DNA of 64,000 nucleotides from Pontibacterium sinense (GTDB lineage Bacteria > Pseudomonadota > Gammaproteobacteria > Pseudomonadales > Balneatricaceae). The notes under the pieces are model-generated. The model was given only the letters and a program-made list of their open reading frames with translations, was not told the origin of the DNA and ran no database searches. The translations under genes and the position numbers were made by a program. Positions 26,477 through 34,836 of this stretch are shown here, piece after piece (the stretch's first letter is position 1; every line of letters begins with the position of its first letter). The stretch spans positions 36,190 through 100,189 of the forward strand of contig NZ_JADEYS010000020.1 in NCBI RefSeq assembly GCF_015209595.1. Reading direction: 5' to 3'.

Positions 26477-27199
26477 TCAGACCGTTTTGCGGGTTAAGAA
26501 GTCAGCCATCCAGTGTGCCACTTCGATGGAGTCAGTCGCCGCTCCGTCCTGACGCAAGGTCGCCAGACCAGCTTCCGCCGTGTCATCAGGGATCGCTGTG
26601 CCTTTGCGCAGATCGACCAGCGCATCTTCGTAATGCAGATTAAATTCCGGATGCGCCTGAAAGGTGAGGATATTGTCACCGTACACCAGACCGGCATACT
26701 GACAGAAATCAGACTCAGCAAAGACAGATGCATTATCCGGTTTTGCCGTCACCTGGTAGCGATGCATGGCACTGATCGTAAACGATTCTGGCGCGTCAGC
26801 GATAAAACTGCTGTCACCCACCATCTCGTAACGGTGCAGCCCTACACCCCAGCCACCTTCGAACGCCTCGACTTTACCACCAAAGGCTTCCGCAATGATC
26901 TGGTGACCAAAGCAGATACCCACCATCGGACTACCCGCCGCGTCGACATCCACAATCAGCTGCTTCAGCTTGATCATCCAGTCACGGTTTTCGTCCACGT
27001 TGAACTTAGAACCCGTGATGATCCAGCCGTCACACTGCGCCACACTTTGTGGGAATACACCGTCGCGCACATCAAACAGCTCGTACTCAAACTGATGCTG
27101 CGCTTTATCAAACAGCTGCACAAACATATCGGCGTAAGAACCGTACTGGTTGATTAACTCATCCGGTGTAATACCGGTGGCGAGGATACCTATCTTCAT
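26477..27199 (-). CDS. Class I glutamine amidotransferase-like hydrolase (possible gamma-glutamyl-GABA hydrolase)
   Basis: 240 aa from the ATG at 27199, which has GCAGGA upstream. The GATase triad is visible: nucleophile Cys in VGICFGHQ, His in FQAHPEF and the nearby acidic residue. WIITGSKFNVDE and GGWGVGLHRYE are typical of the stand-alone GMP-synthase-like amidotransferases. In polyamine pathways a protein of this class can hydrolyse gamma-glutamyl-GABA to GABA and glutamate (the PuuD step, done in E. coli by a related class I fold). No other puuD candidate is nearby except the near-identical paralogue at 63011-63733. It lies downstream of potI, separated by a MITE-like element. Confidence 0.85.
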   Translation of the reverse strand: MKIGILATGITPDELINQYGSYADMFVQLFDKAQHQFEYELFDVRDGVFPQSVAQCDGWIITGSKFNVDENRDWMIKLKQLIVDVDAAGSPMVGICFGHQIIAEAFGGKVEAFEGGWGVGLHRYEMVGDSSFIADAPESFTISAMHRYQVTAKPDNASVFAESDFCQYAGLVYGDNILTFQAHPEFNLHYEDALVDLRKGTAIPDDTAEAGLATLRQDGAATDSIEVAHWMADFLTRKTV

Positions 27200-27224
27200 G
27201 ACTATTTCCTGCAAAACTTAATTT

Positions 27225-27489
27225 GGGAACCTGCTAATAAGTCCGAGACTTTCTCTGCGGACGATAAAATATCCTTATGTGCGAAAGATAGCGCAGTGGA
27301 ATGACCAGTCCTTTCCAAGCTGCCTGACAAAGCAGAAGGCTATTTTAACGTCCGCCCTACGGGGCTTTCAGAGCAATCCGATTTCAGTGTTAACTGCTTT
27401 TCGACAAGCAATCAGCATGTCTTAAATCGTTGTCTCAAGCTCGAACTGCTCTGAAAGCCAGAGTCGTTTCGGACTTGTTCGCAGGTTCC
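27225..27489. repeat. MITE-like element, full copy 1
   Basis: 265 bp bounded by GGAACCTGC and GCAGGTTCC inverted termini extending about 21 bp (GTCCGA also conserved). It contains no coding frame. It is the inverted match of the copy at 43806-44068 and has inner blocks GCTTTCAGAGCAAT, GCAGTGGAATGACC and GCTGCCTGACAAAGCAGAA in common. It fills the 346-bp gap between potI and the amidotransferase gene. Confidence 0.8.
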
Positions 27490-27545
27490 TTAGAGCATTT
27501 GTGGCCATACACCCGTGCAGAAGCATACGGCCACAAACAGAGTGA

Positions 27546-28361
27546 TTATTCCGGTTTGGCCAGCAATCGGGCCTGACGGCGCATCTGATACATCGCGGCT
27601 ATAACACCAATCGCCACAATCGCGATCATAATGGTGGCCAGAGCGTTCACTTCTGGAGTGACACCCAGACGGACTTTGGAGAAGATCACCATCGGCAAGG
27701 TACTGTTACCCGGACCGGAAACGAAGCTGGCGATAACCAGATCATCCAGCGACAGGGTAAAGGACAGTAGCCAACCGGAGATAATCGCCGGCGCGATCAG
27801 CGGCAGCGTCACCAGAAAGAACAGTGAGCTTGGCTTGGCGCCCAGATCCATCGCCGCCTCTTCCAGCGTTTCATCCATCGATGCCAAACGGGCCTGCACA
27901 ACGACCGCCACATATGCCATACAGAACGTGGTGTGGGCGATGATGATGGTGCTGGTGCCGCGACCCGATGGCCATCCGAAGAGACCCTCCATCGCCACAA
28001 ATAGCAGTAACAGCGACAGACCGGTAATCACTTCAGGCATCACCAGCGGTGCGGTAATCCAGCCCGACAGGATCATTTTGCCGCGAAATGGCCCGTAACG
28101 ACTCAGGACAAAACCAGCCATCGTACCCAGCACCACGGCCAGCGATGCACTGATAAAGGCGATCTTAAAGCTGAGCAGTGCGGCGTTGATAATCTGCTCA
28201 TTCTGGAACAGCTCACCGTACCATTTTAATGACCAACCACCCCAAACCGTCACCAGTTTAGATTTGTTAAAGCTGTAGATAATCAGCGCAATAATGGGCG
28301 CGTATAGGAACAGGAAACCACCTGCCGCTGCAAAATTCAGGAACAATGATCTGCGTTTCAT
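27546..28361 (-). CDS. potI: Polyamine ABC transporter permease (PotI)
   Basis: 271 aa with six predicted membrane helices. The ABC-permease EAA loop is seen as LEEAAMDLGAKPSSLFFLVTLPLIAPAI near residue 180, and FTLSLDDLVIASFVSGPG is characteristic of PotC/PotI. It overlaps the potH stop by one base (TGATG), showing translational coupling. It works with PotH in the inner membrane as the channel for putrescine-type cations, energised by PotG and fed by PotF. The E. coli order potF-potG-potH-potI is kept. Confidence 0.95.
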   Translation of the reverse strand: MKRRSLFLNFAAAGGFLFLYAPIIALIIYSFNKSKLVTVWGGWSLKWYGELFQNEQIINAALLSFKIAFISASLAVVLGTMAGFVLSRYGPFRGKMILSGWITAPLVMPEVITGLSLLLLFVAMEGLFGWPSGRGTSTIIIAHTTFCMAYVAVVVQARLASMDETLEEAAMDLGAKPSSLFFLVTLPLIAPAIISGWLLSFTLSLDDLVIASFVSGPGNSTLPMVIFSKVRLGVTPEVNALATIMIAIVAIGVIAAMYQMRRQARLLAKPE

Positions 28362-29320
28362 CAGATGGCCTCCTCGCTTTTACCCTGACCGTTACGTATC
28401 AACATGATGGGCAATACCAGCACCACCAGCATGACAATTGCCACTGCCGAGGCCATCGGCCAATCACGATTGAGGAAGAATTCATCCCACAAAACACGAC
28501 CAATCATTAAGGTATCAGAACCACCTAACAACGCCGGTATCACAAACTCACCCACGGCCGGGATAAACACCAGCATACAACCCGCAATAATCCCCGGAAT
28601 CACCTGTGGCAACGTGATCAGGAAGAAGCCTTTCACGGGCGGACAGCCCAGATCTTCAGCAGCTTCCAGCAAAGTGACATCCATTTTTTCCAGCGCGCTG
28701 TAAAGCGGCAGCACCATAAATGGCAGGTAGGTATAAACAATACCGATATACACCGCAAAGTCGGTTTGCAGCATGGTCAACGGCTGGTCAATCAGACCGG
28801 TGGAGAGCAGAAACTCGTTCACGATTCCGTTCTTCTTCAGAAACCCCATCCAGGCGTAAACACGCAGCAGGAAGGAGGTCCAGAACGGCAGGATCACCAG
28901 CGCGAGCAACAAACCACGCGTAGAGCCTTCGGAACGGGCGATCAGGTAAGCGATTGGGAACGCCACAATCAGTGCAAAGAAGGTCGATACACCGGCAATC
29001 TTGATCGAGCTGAGATAGGCGTCCAGATAAAACGCATCTTCAATCAGATACAGGTAGTTGCCGAGGTTCATCTTGAAGGTGACATAGGCCTCCTCCAGAT
29101 CCCATTCCAGCAGCGAGGTATAGGGTGGTACCGCTATCGCTGTTTCAGACAGAGAGATTTTGAACACGACGAGAAACGGGATAAAGAAGAATATCGCCAG
29201 CCACAGCCCTGGCACCGCAACAACTGCGGCCTTACCCCAATTAATGCTTCGAAATATGTTGTATCGCTTCATCAACGCCGAAGAGCCGTCGACCCAAGCG
29301 GATCCGGTTGAGATACTCAT
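28361..29320 (-). CDS. potH: Polyamine ABC transporter permease (PotH)
   Basis: 319 aa, six membrane helices and a long periplasmic loop after TM1, as in PotB/PotH. The EAA motif is LLEAAEDLGCPPVKGFFLITLPQVIPGI, and VFIPAVGEFVIPALLGG is the characteristic segment before the last helices. The start overlaps the potG stop by 4 bp (ATGA), so the three distal pot genes are tightly coupled. Confidence 0.95.
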   Translation of the reverse strand: MSISTGSAWVDGSSALMKRYNIFRSINWGKAAVVAVPGLWLAIFFFIPFLVVFKISLSETAIAVPPYTSLLEWDLEEAYVTFKMNLGNYLYLIEDAFYLDAYLSSIKIAGVSTFFALIVAFPIAYLIARSEGSTRGLLLALVILPFWTSFLLRVYAWMGFLKKNGIVNEFLLSTGLIDQPLTMLQTDFAVYIGIVYTYLPFMVLPLYSALEKMDVTLLEAAEDLGCPPVKGFFLITLPQVIPGIIAGCMLVFIPAVGEFVIPALLGGSDTLMIGRVLWDEFFLNRDWPMASAVAIVMLVVLVLPIMLIRNGQGKSEEAI

Positions 29321-30486
29321 ACGGTCAGTACCACGCTGCTGTCTTCATCCCAGAACAGGAACACTTTGTCATTCCAGGTAAAGCGTTCGCCCATATCACG
29401 GGTAAAGTTAGGTTGCGTGACCCGTACTTCCTTTCCGCTTGGGAGACGTACTTTAAAGACGGACAAACTGCCCATGTAAGCGATCTCTTCAATCTCACCC
29501 TGTAAGCAGTTCTCAGATTGATTCGGGCGATTGTGACTGATGGTGATCTTCTCGGGACGAATTGCCACATGCACCACTTGATCCGGCGAACAGCTGATAC
29601 CGTGATTGACGTACAAGGTCGCACCGGCTTCCACTGAGCTGATCCGCACACTGTCCGGCTCATCCTGTATCACCTGCCCTTCAAACAGGTTCACGGAACC
29701 CACAAACTCCGCCACAAAGCGGCTGTTAGGATACTCATAGACATCATGCGGCTCATCCGTCTGGACGATAACACCGTTATTCATCACCCCGATGCGACTC
29801 GCCAGCGTCATCGCTTCTTCCTGATCGTGGGTCACGACCACAAAGGTCACACCCAGCTCTTCCTGTATATTGATCAGCTCAAACTGGGTCTCTTCGCGCA
29901 GCTTCTTATCCAGCGCGCCCAAGGGCTCATCCAGCAACAACAGCTTCGGACGTTTGATCAGGGAACGGGCCAGTGCAACACGCTGACGCTGACCGCCGGA
30001 CAGCTGGTTCGGCTTACGCTTACCCAAATGACCCAGCTGCACCATATCCAGCATCTCAGCGACGCGTTTTTTAACTTCGCTGCGGCCCACTCCTTCGCGC
30101 TTCAGGCCAAAGGCTACGTTGTCAGCCACGCTCAAATGAGGGAACAACGCATAGGACTGAAACATCATATTAACCGGACGTTTCCACGGCTGAATGCCTG
30201 CCATATCAACACCATCGATCAGGATACGACCACTGGTTGGCGATTCGAAACCGGCCAGCATACGCAGCAGCGTACTTTTACCGGAACCTGATCCACCCAA
30301 CAGACAAAACAGTTCGTTTTTATAGATATTCAGAGAGACATTATCGACAGCAGTAAACTCACCAAACATCTTGGTGACGTTCTCTATTTTCAGGAAGGGC
30401 TCAGCGCCATCCTGCTTCCACAGCGGTACCTCTTTTGTTGCGGCCGCGGTGGAGCTCTGCATATCGATTACCTGAGAGGAAGTCAT
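29317..30486 (-). CDS. potG: Polyamine ABC transporter ATPase (PotG)
   Basis: 389 aa from ATG 30486, chosen because GAGGG lies seven bases upstream; a longer frame to 30585 has no ribosome site. Walker A GGSGSGKST, signature LSGGQRQRVALARSL, Walker B LLLLDEPLGALD and switch VVTHDQEEAM are all intact. The C-terminal third is the regulatory TOBE region (VAIRPEKITI, LPSGKEVRV). It energises uptake through PotH/PotI. Confidence 0.95.
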   Translation of the reverse strand: MTSSQVIDMQSSTAAATKEVPLWKQDGAEPFLKIENVTKMFGEFTAVDNVSLNIYKNELFCLLGGSGSGKSTLLRMLAGFESPTSGRILIDGVDMAGIQPWKRPVNMMFQSYALFPHLSVADNVAFGLKREGVGRSEVKKRVAEMLDMVQLGHLGKRKPNQLSGGQRQRVALARSLIKRPKLLLLDEPLGALDKKLREETQFELINIQEELGVTFVVVTHDQEEAMTLASRIGVMNNGVIVQTDEPHDVYEYPNSRFVAEFVGSVNLFEGQVIQDEPDSVRISSVEAGATLYVNHGISCSPDQVVHVAIRPEKITISHNRPNQSENCLQGEIEEIAYMGSLSVFKVRLPSGKEVRVTQPNFTRDMGERFTWNDKVFLFWDEDSSVVLTV

Positions 30487-30596
30487 AACAAACCCTCGTT
30501 TATTTATTCTTATTAGTAATTCTGAAAAAATCCGGTGGATCACTGTTCCTACGGTTTTTAGATCAGACCAAACCAGAAATTCCAAAGGGGGAAGTT

Positions 30597-30689
30597 TCTA
30601 AATAAGCACGCTATGAACAGAACACGCTTATTTAGAGACTTGCCAAATGCAGCGGTCGAGAAACAGAAGGGGAACAACGCTCCCCTTCT
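30597..30689 (-). terminator. Tandem stem-loops between potF and potG
   Basis: Two hairpins. The first is TCTAAATAAGC (30597-30607) with GCTTATTTAGA (30626-30636). The second is AGAAGGGGA (30665-30673) with TCCCCTTCT (30681-30689). Neither has a clean T tract on the minus strand. They probably reduce read-through or protect potF mRNA, giving excess binding protein over PotGHI. Confidence 0.6.
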
Positions 30690-30699
30690 AGTATGGGCC

Positions 30700-31794
30700 T
30701 TAACGCCCAGTTTTGATGTTTGTCCAGGCACGCGTCAGTTTGCGATCAAACTTCGCCGTGTGCGCATTCTGGGTAAACAGATTCGCTTTCACTTCGTCTG
30801 ATGGGTAGATACCCGGGTTACCAATGACATCTTTATTCAGCAACGGCTCGGCCGCTTTGTTCGCCACTGCGTAGTACACGTAGTTCGCAATGCCTGCGCC
30901 TGTTTCAGCTTTCAGCACGTAGTTGATGAACTGATGCGCCGCGTCCGGATGCGGAGCGTCTGACGGGATCGCCATCAGATCAAACCAGACCAGCGTGCCC
31001 TCTTTAGGAATGGCATAACCAATCTTGTGACCCTGACCGGCTTCTTCAGCACGGCTCTGCGCCTGCAGAACATCACCGTTGTAGCCCAGCGCAACACAGA
31101 TTTCGCCATTCGCCAGATCAGAGATGTATTTGCCGGAGTGGAAGTACTTATAGTTCTGACGGGCCGCACTGATCAGTGCAGAGGCTTTTTTCAGATCGGC
31201 TTTCTTTTCAGAATTTGGATCTAAGCCCAGATAGTTCAGCGCGATGGACATCACCTCTGCCGGTGAATCCAGTAAGCCGATACCACAATCCGCCAGTTTG
31301 GCCGCAACTTCCGGCTTGAACAGCAGGTCCAGCGTATCAACTGGCATATCACCCAAACGGGCTTTCACCATCGCTTCGTTGTAGCCCAGACCAATCGTGC
31401 CCCATGCGTACGGAACGTTATGCTTGTTACCAGCATCATGACGCGAGATTTTTTCAATCAGCACGCTGTCCAGATTGCTGTAGTTACTCAGCTTAGAACG
31501 GTCGATCTCAGCATAGATACCCGCCTTAACCTGACGTTCCAAAAATGAACCGGTTGGCACCACCACGTCATAGCCGCTGCCGCCGGACATGAGTTTTGCT
31601 TCCAGAACTTCATTTGAATCGTAAACGTCGTAATTCACCTTGATGCCGGTTTCAGCTTCAAACTGCTTAACCGCAGCAGGATCAATGTAATCAGACCAGT
31701 TGTAGACGTTCAGAACCTGCTGTTCAGCAACAGCAGTGGTAGACAGAGCGGCGGTAAGAAGTGCGGCGGTCAAACCAATTTTCTTGAGGTGCAT
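30700..31794 (-). CDS. potF: Polyamine ABC transporter periplasmic binding protein (operon PotF)
   Basis: 364 aa from ATG 31794, which has GGAGA seven bases upstream. Signal peptide HLKKIGLTAALLTAALSTTAVA, cleaved before EQQVLNVYNWSDYIDP. Conserved PotF stretches: SGKYISDLANGEICVALGYNGD, YAIPKEGTLVWFDLMAIP and FINYVLKAETGAGIANYVYYA. It is the first gene of the minus-strand potF-potG-potH-potI unit, 213 bp before potG. The upstream region carries an ATACC-N8-GGTAT site (32038-32055). Similar throughout to the PotF at 23010. Confidence 0.94.
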   Translation of the reverse strand: MHLKKIGLTAALLTAALSTTAVAEQQVLNVYNWSDYIDPAAVKQFEAETGIKVNYDVYDSNEVLEAKLMSGGSGYDVVVPTGSFLERQVKAGIYAEIDRSKLSNYSNLDSVLIEKISRHDAGNKHNVPYAWGTIGLGYNEAMVKARLGDMPVDTLDLLFKPEVAAKLADCGIGLLDSPAEVMSIALNYLGLDPNSEKKADLKKASALISAARQNYKYFHSGKYISDLANGEICVALGYNGDVLQAQSRAEEAGQGHKIGYAIPKEGTLVWFDLMAIPSDAPHPDAAHQFINYVLKAETGAGIANYVYYAVANKAAEPLLNKDVIGNPGIYPSDEVKANLFTQNAHTAKFDRKLTRAWTNIKTGR

Positions 31795-32203
31795 AAAGAT
31801 TCTCCATTTTAGGCACAGCATTTCGCTGCTTCGTCTGGTCACCCTCACAACCCGTAGGTTTCGTTTGGCGTCATCAGACGTTTATCTTTTGTTTTTATTA
31901 TCACGGTCATCAGAGGCGATAGGGGCTTGCTCTATCAACCGCGTTCAAGCCTAGCCAGAGACAGTCGCTTTAAGGCGCTTATCTCATCACGCGTAACACG
32001 CTAATTTGAATGTACGCTACCCACTTGGATGATCTATATACCCCCCAGTAGGTATTTTAAAATCCCCTTACAAATCATGATGTTAACCATTAACCAAAGG
32101 TATAAGCCACGACAAAATCAACCCTTTCAGCAACACCTTCTCACCCTTTACAGAGCGGTATATCTTTGATTTTCACCATCCATGAAAACCTTTCAGCAAG
32201 GCA
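31795..32203. promoter_or_regulatory. potF control region with ATACC-N8-GGTAT site
   Basis: About 410 bp without a gene between the potF start and the terminator of the downstream ligase gene. It contains the dyad at 32038-32055 (ATACC, 8 bp, GGTAT) and an AT-rich stretch with TTAACCATTAACC near 32090. It must hold the potFGHI promoter. Confidence 0.5.
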
Positions 32204-32247
32204 TAAAAAAACCCCTGTGAATCATCCTTACGGCGATCCACAGGGGT
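32204..32247 (-). terminator. Intrinsic terminator of the second glutamine-synthetase-family gene
   Basis: ACCCCTGTG (32211-32219) pairs with CACAGGGGT (32239-32247); on the minus strand it is followed by TTTTTTT (32204-32210). Confidence 0.88.
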
Positions 32248-32253
32248 CTGGTC

Positions 32254-33591
32254 TTACAAGAATCCGAGATAGGATTCGTATTCTATATCGGAGATCTGCG
32301 CATGCAGTTTTCGCAGCTCCTGACGTTTAGCGGCGGTAAACACCCGCACAAACTCATCACCGAGATACTCTCTCAACACTTCACTGCGATTGAAGATATC
32401 GGTCGCTTCATCCCACTTGTTCGGCAAGATCAGATCCTGATTCGCCTCAGTGTAGGCATCACCCTGAATCGGGGATGGTGGCATCAGTTTGTTCTCAATG
32501 CCGTATAACGCACCGGCCAGAATCGTCGCCAACACCAGATATGGGTTCGCATCCGCACCTGCAACACGATGCTCGATACGGCGGGCAATCGGTGGGCTTT
32601 CTGGAATACGGATCGCTACGGTACGGTTCTCATACCCCCAACTGGCACAGGTTGGCGCATGTGCACCGACCATAAAGCGGCGATAGGAGTTCATATGTGG
32701 CGCAAAGGCCAGCATGCTATCAGCCATGGTGTGCATCAGACCGGCCACTGCGTGCTTCAGTACATCGGTACCTTCATCTCCACCGTTGTCGAAGACGTTT
32801 TCACCGGATTCGTTGAGCAAACTGAAGTGCACGTGGAAACCGTTACCACTCTTGTTCGCATACGGTTTTGCCATAAAGGTCGCGGCATAACCGTGTTTGC
32901 GTGCAATACCTCGCACCAGACGCTTAAACATAATCGCCTGATCACCGGCCTGCATCGGATTCGGCACGTGGTTGAGATTGATCTCAAACTGTCCCGGACC
33001 CAGCTCGGAGATAATTGTATCCGCTGGCACACCCTGCTCTTCGCAGACTGAACGCACTTCGGCGAAGAAAGAAGAGAGTCCATCCATCTCATCAATAGAG
33101 TAACAATCAGTCTCAGCCAAACGACGGCCATGACCTTCCACCAGAATCGGCGGCTGCGGACGCTGCGTCTCTTCAGACTTGCCATCCATCAGGTAGAACT
33201 CAAGTTCAGTCGCCACGACCGGGGTCAGACCCAGTGCTTTAAAGCGATCAACCACTGAATTCAGCGCCTGACGAGGGTCTGCACTGAACGGCGTGCCGTC
33301 CGGATTAAACATCGTCGCCAGAATCTGGTCACGCGGAGACTCAGCCCAAGGCACGGGTACCGGTTTGTCATGCACTGGCATGCACACACCATCGCTGTCG
33401 CCGGTTTCAAATACCAGACCGTTATCCAGTACATCATCACCCCAGAAGTCGAAACCGATAACGGAGCGCGGCAGTTTAACGCCTTCTTCCATTACCTTGC
33501 TGATTGCGTTTGCAGGCATACGCTTGCCGCGCAGATTACCGTTGAGGTCGGTAATAAACAGGTCAAATTCTTTATCGTTATTAGAAGACAT
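32254..33591 (-). CDS. Glutamine-synthetase-family ligase (second gamma-glutamylpolyamine synthetase type)
   Basis: 445 aa from ATG 33591. N-terminal LFITDLNGNLRGKRMP matches the substrate-proximal strand of PuuA/PauA proteins. ATELEFYLMDG supplies metal-binding glutamates, then GPGQFEINLNH, FMAKPYANKSGNGFHVHFSL and RRIEHRVAGADANPYLVLA. It is a paralogue of the protein at 21570 and probably differs in amine specificity (e.g. spermidine, cadaverine or a monoamine). It is transcribed away from the GntR gene; two TGTGATCACA palindromes in between suggest GntR control. A strong terminator follows. Confidence 0.87.
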   Translation of the reverse strand: MSSNNDKEFDLFITDLNGNLRGKRMPANAISKVMEEGVKLPRSVIGFDFWGDDVLDNGLVFETGDSDGVCMPVHDKPVPVPWAESPRDQILATMFNPDGTPFSADPRQALNSVVDRFKALGLTPVVATELEFYLMDGKSEETQRPQPPILVEGHGRRLAETDCYSIDEMDGLSSFFAEVRSVCEEQGVPADTIISELGPGQFEINLNHVPNPMQAGDQAIMFKRLVRGIARKHGYAATFMAKPYANKSGNGFHVHFSLLNESGENVFDNGGDEGTDVLKHAVAGLMHTMADSMLAFAPHMNSYRRFMVGAHAPTCASWGYENRTVAIRIPESPPIARRIEHRVAGADANPYLVLATILAGALYGIENKLMPPSPIQGDAYTEANQDLILPNKWDEATDIFNRSEVLREYLGDEFVRVFTAAKRQELRKLHAQISDIEYESYLGFL

Positions 33592-33695
33592 ATATAAGAT
33601 TCTCTCTCGAAATCTTGTCGCACTTATTCGGTGCAGTGCTACATGTGCCACCGTGTTTTGCACGCTCTCTTTTGAGCATAGAGCAAAACCAAAAA

Positions 33696-33728
33696 TGTGA
33701 TCACAAACCTTAACCCAATGTGATCACA
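33696..33728. promoter_or_regulatory. Paired TGTGATCACA operators, ligase/GntR divergent region
   Basis: Two perfect 10-bp palindromes at 33696-33705 and 33719-33728, centres 23 bp apart, with a degraded CGTGATCGCA at 33784-33793. The same 10-mer recurs at 34693, before the putrescine-type aminotransferase. They are candidate sites for the GntR protein encoded at 33833. Confidence 0.65.
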
Positions 33729-33832
33729 AATCATCCTTATGGTCAAGATTTGCCTGAAAGACAAAAAACCATTCACCCAGATTCGTGATCGCATTAGAAT
33801 AGGAGATAAAAAAGAGCCAAGTCGTAATCGAA

Positions 33833-34549
33833 ATGGATAAAAAATCTCCGATAGAAATCACCTTAACTGAGCGTGACGACGCTGTAACTATAACCCAGTG
33901 GGTATATCAGACCCTGCGCTACGCCGTGATGAATGGCCAGATTTTACCCGGTCGCGCCCTCACGATTCGTGAGTTGGCCCGCATTCTGGACGTCAGCCCC
34001 ATGCCAGTACGCGAAGCATTGCGACAGCTTGCAGCAGAAAATGCATTGGAGATCCAGGGCAATCGCCGTGTCATGGTGCCGCGCATGACCGCGATGAAAT
34101 TTAATGAGCTCTGCGAAGCACGTATCGCCATCGAATCCCATGCCGCAGCACGGGCACTACCTTATATAGACGCGACACGACTGAATCAACTCAGGGAGCT
34201 GGATCACCTGATTGACGTGGCCCAGGAGCAAGGTGACCTGGAACAGGTCAGCATTCTTAATCAGAATTTTCACCGTGCCCTGTATACAGCGAACCCCCAC
34301 CAGGTCACGCTGCCACTGATCGAAAGTTTGTGGTTACAGCTTGGCCCTTTTATGCGTTTGGCCACCAGCAAACTGGAAGAACACTATCTGATCGACCGGC
34401 ATAATGAAGCCATGAGTGCGATAGAAAAGCAGGATGCATTTGCCCTTCAACTGGCAATCACTGCCGATATTCGTGAGGGTATCGCCTTCGCTGGCACCCC
34501 CGAGCTGCTACACAGCTTCATCGAACAATCGACTCACGCCGTTAACTAG
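33833..34549 (+). CDS. GntR-family (FCD) regulator
   Basis: 238 aa. The N-terminal winged HTH (YQTLRYAVMNGQILPGRALTIRELARILDVSPMPVREALRQLAAENAL) is the standard GntR block with PVREALRQL. The C-terminal helical domain shows FNELCEARIAIESHAAARALP and later histidines (NQNFHRALY, DRHNEAMSAI) as in metal-binding FCD domains. It is divergent from the second glutamine-synthetase-family gene and upstream of the putrescine-type aminotransferase, with matching palindromes in front of both, so it probably represses them until an amine-derived ligand appears. ATG 33833; the codons near 33890-33907 also contain a dyad resembling the ATACC/GGTAT sites. Confidence 0.92.
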   Translation: MDKKSPIEITLTERDDAVTITQWVYQTLRYAVMNGQILPGRALTIRELARILDVSPMPVREALRQLAAENALEIQGNRRVMVPRMTAMKFNELCEARIAIESHAAARALPYIDATRLNQLRELDHLIDVAQEQGDLEQVSILNQNFHRALYTANPHQVTLPLIESLWLQLGPFMRLATSKLEEHYLIDRHNEAMSAIEKQDAFALQLAITADIREGIAFAGTPELLHSFIEQSTHAVN

Positions 34550-34692
34550 ATTTAGCGGCTCCCCCTCCTTTTCGCACCTTTTTATTGCAGCCTAACATTC
34601 CCAGAATCCATCCCACTTCCAGACAAAATCAGACTGTTTTCTCTACAACCCGGCGTACAGTCATATCCGTTTTTTTGTTGACTTTGTAATTT

Positions 34693-34759
34693 TGTGATCA
34701 CAAAATGAAATCAAATGATCATCTCAAGGAGCACGCCTCCTTTGTTTTTATGATCACAT
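34693..34759. promoter_or_regulatory. TGTGATCACA operator and half-site before the aminotransferase
   Basis: A perfect TGTGATCACA at 34693-34702 and a one-mismatch ATGATCACAT at 34750-34759, with AATGATCAT between. They precede the aminotransferase ATG at 34837 by 80-140 bp and match the pair at 33696-33728. Confidence 0.6.
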
Positions 34760-34836
34760 TTTTTCAATTAACAATGTCACGTTCTTCAGCTTTCACGCCA
34801 TTTACGATTCAGTGAAAGCACCGTTGGGAGAGAGAG

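Noticed and set aside
33890..33907. ATAACC...GGTATAT dyad inside the GntR gene as a regulatory site
   Set aside because: It is within coding sequence near the start; may be coincidence of codons, so it is mentioned but not annotated as an operator.
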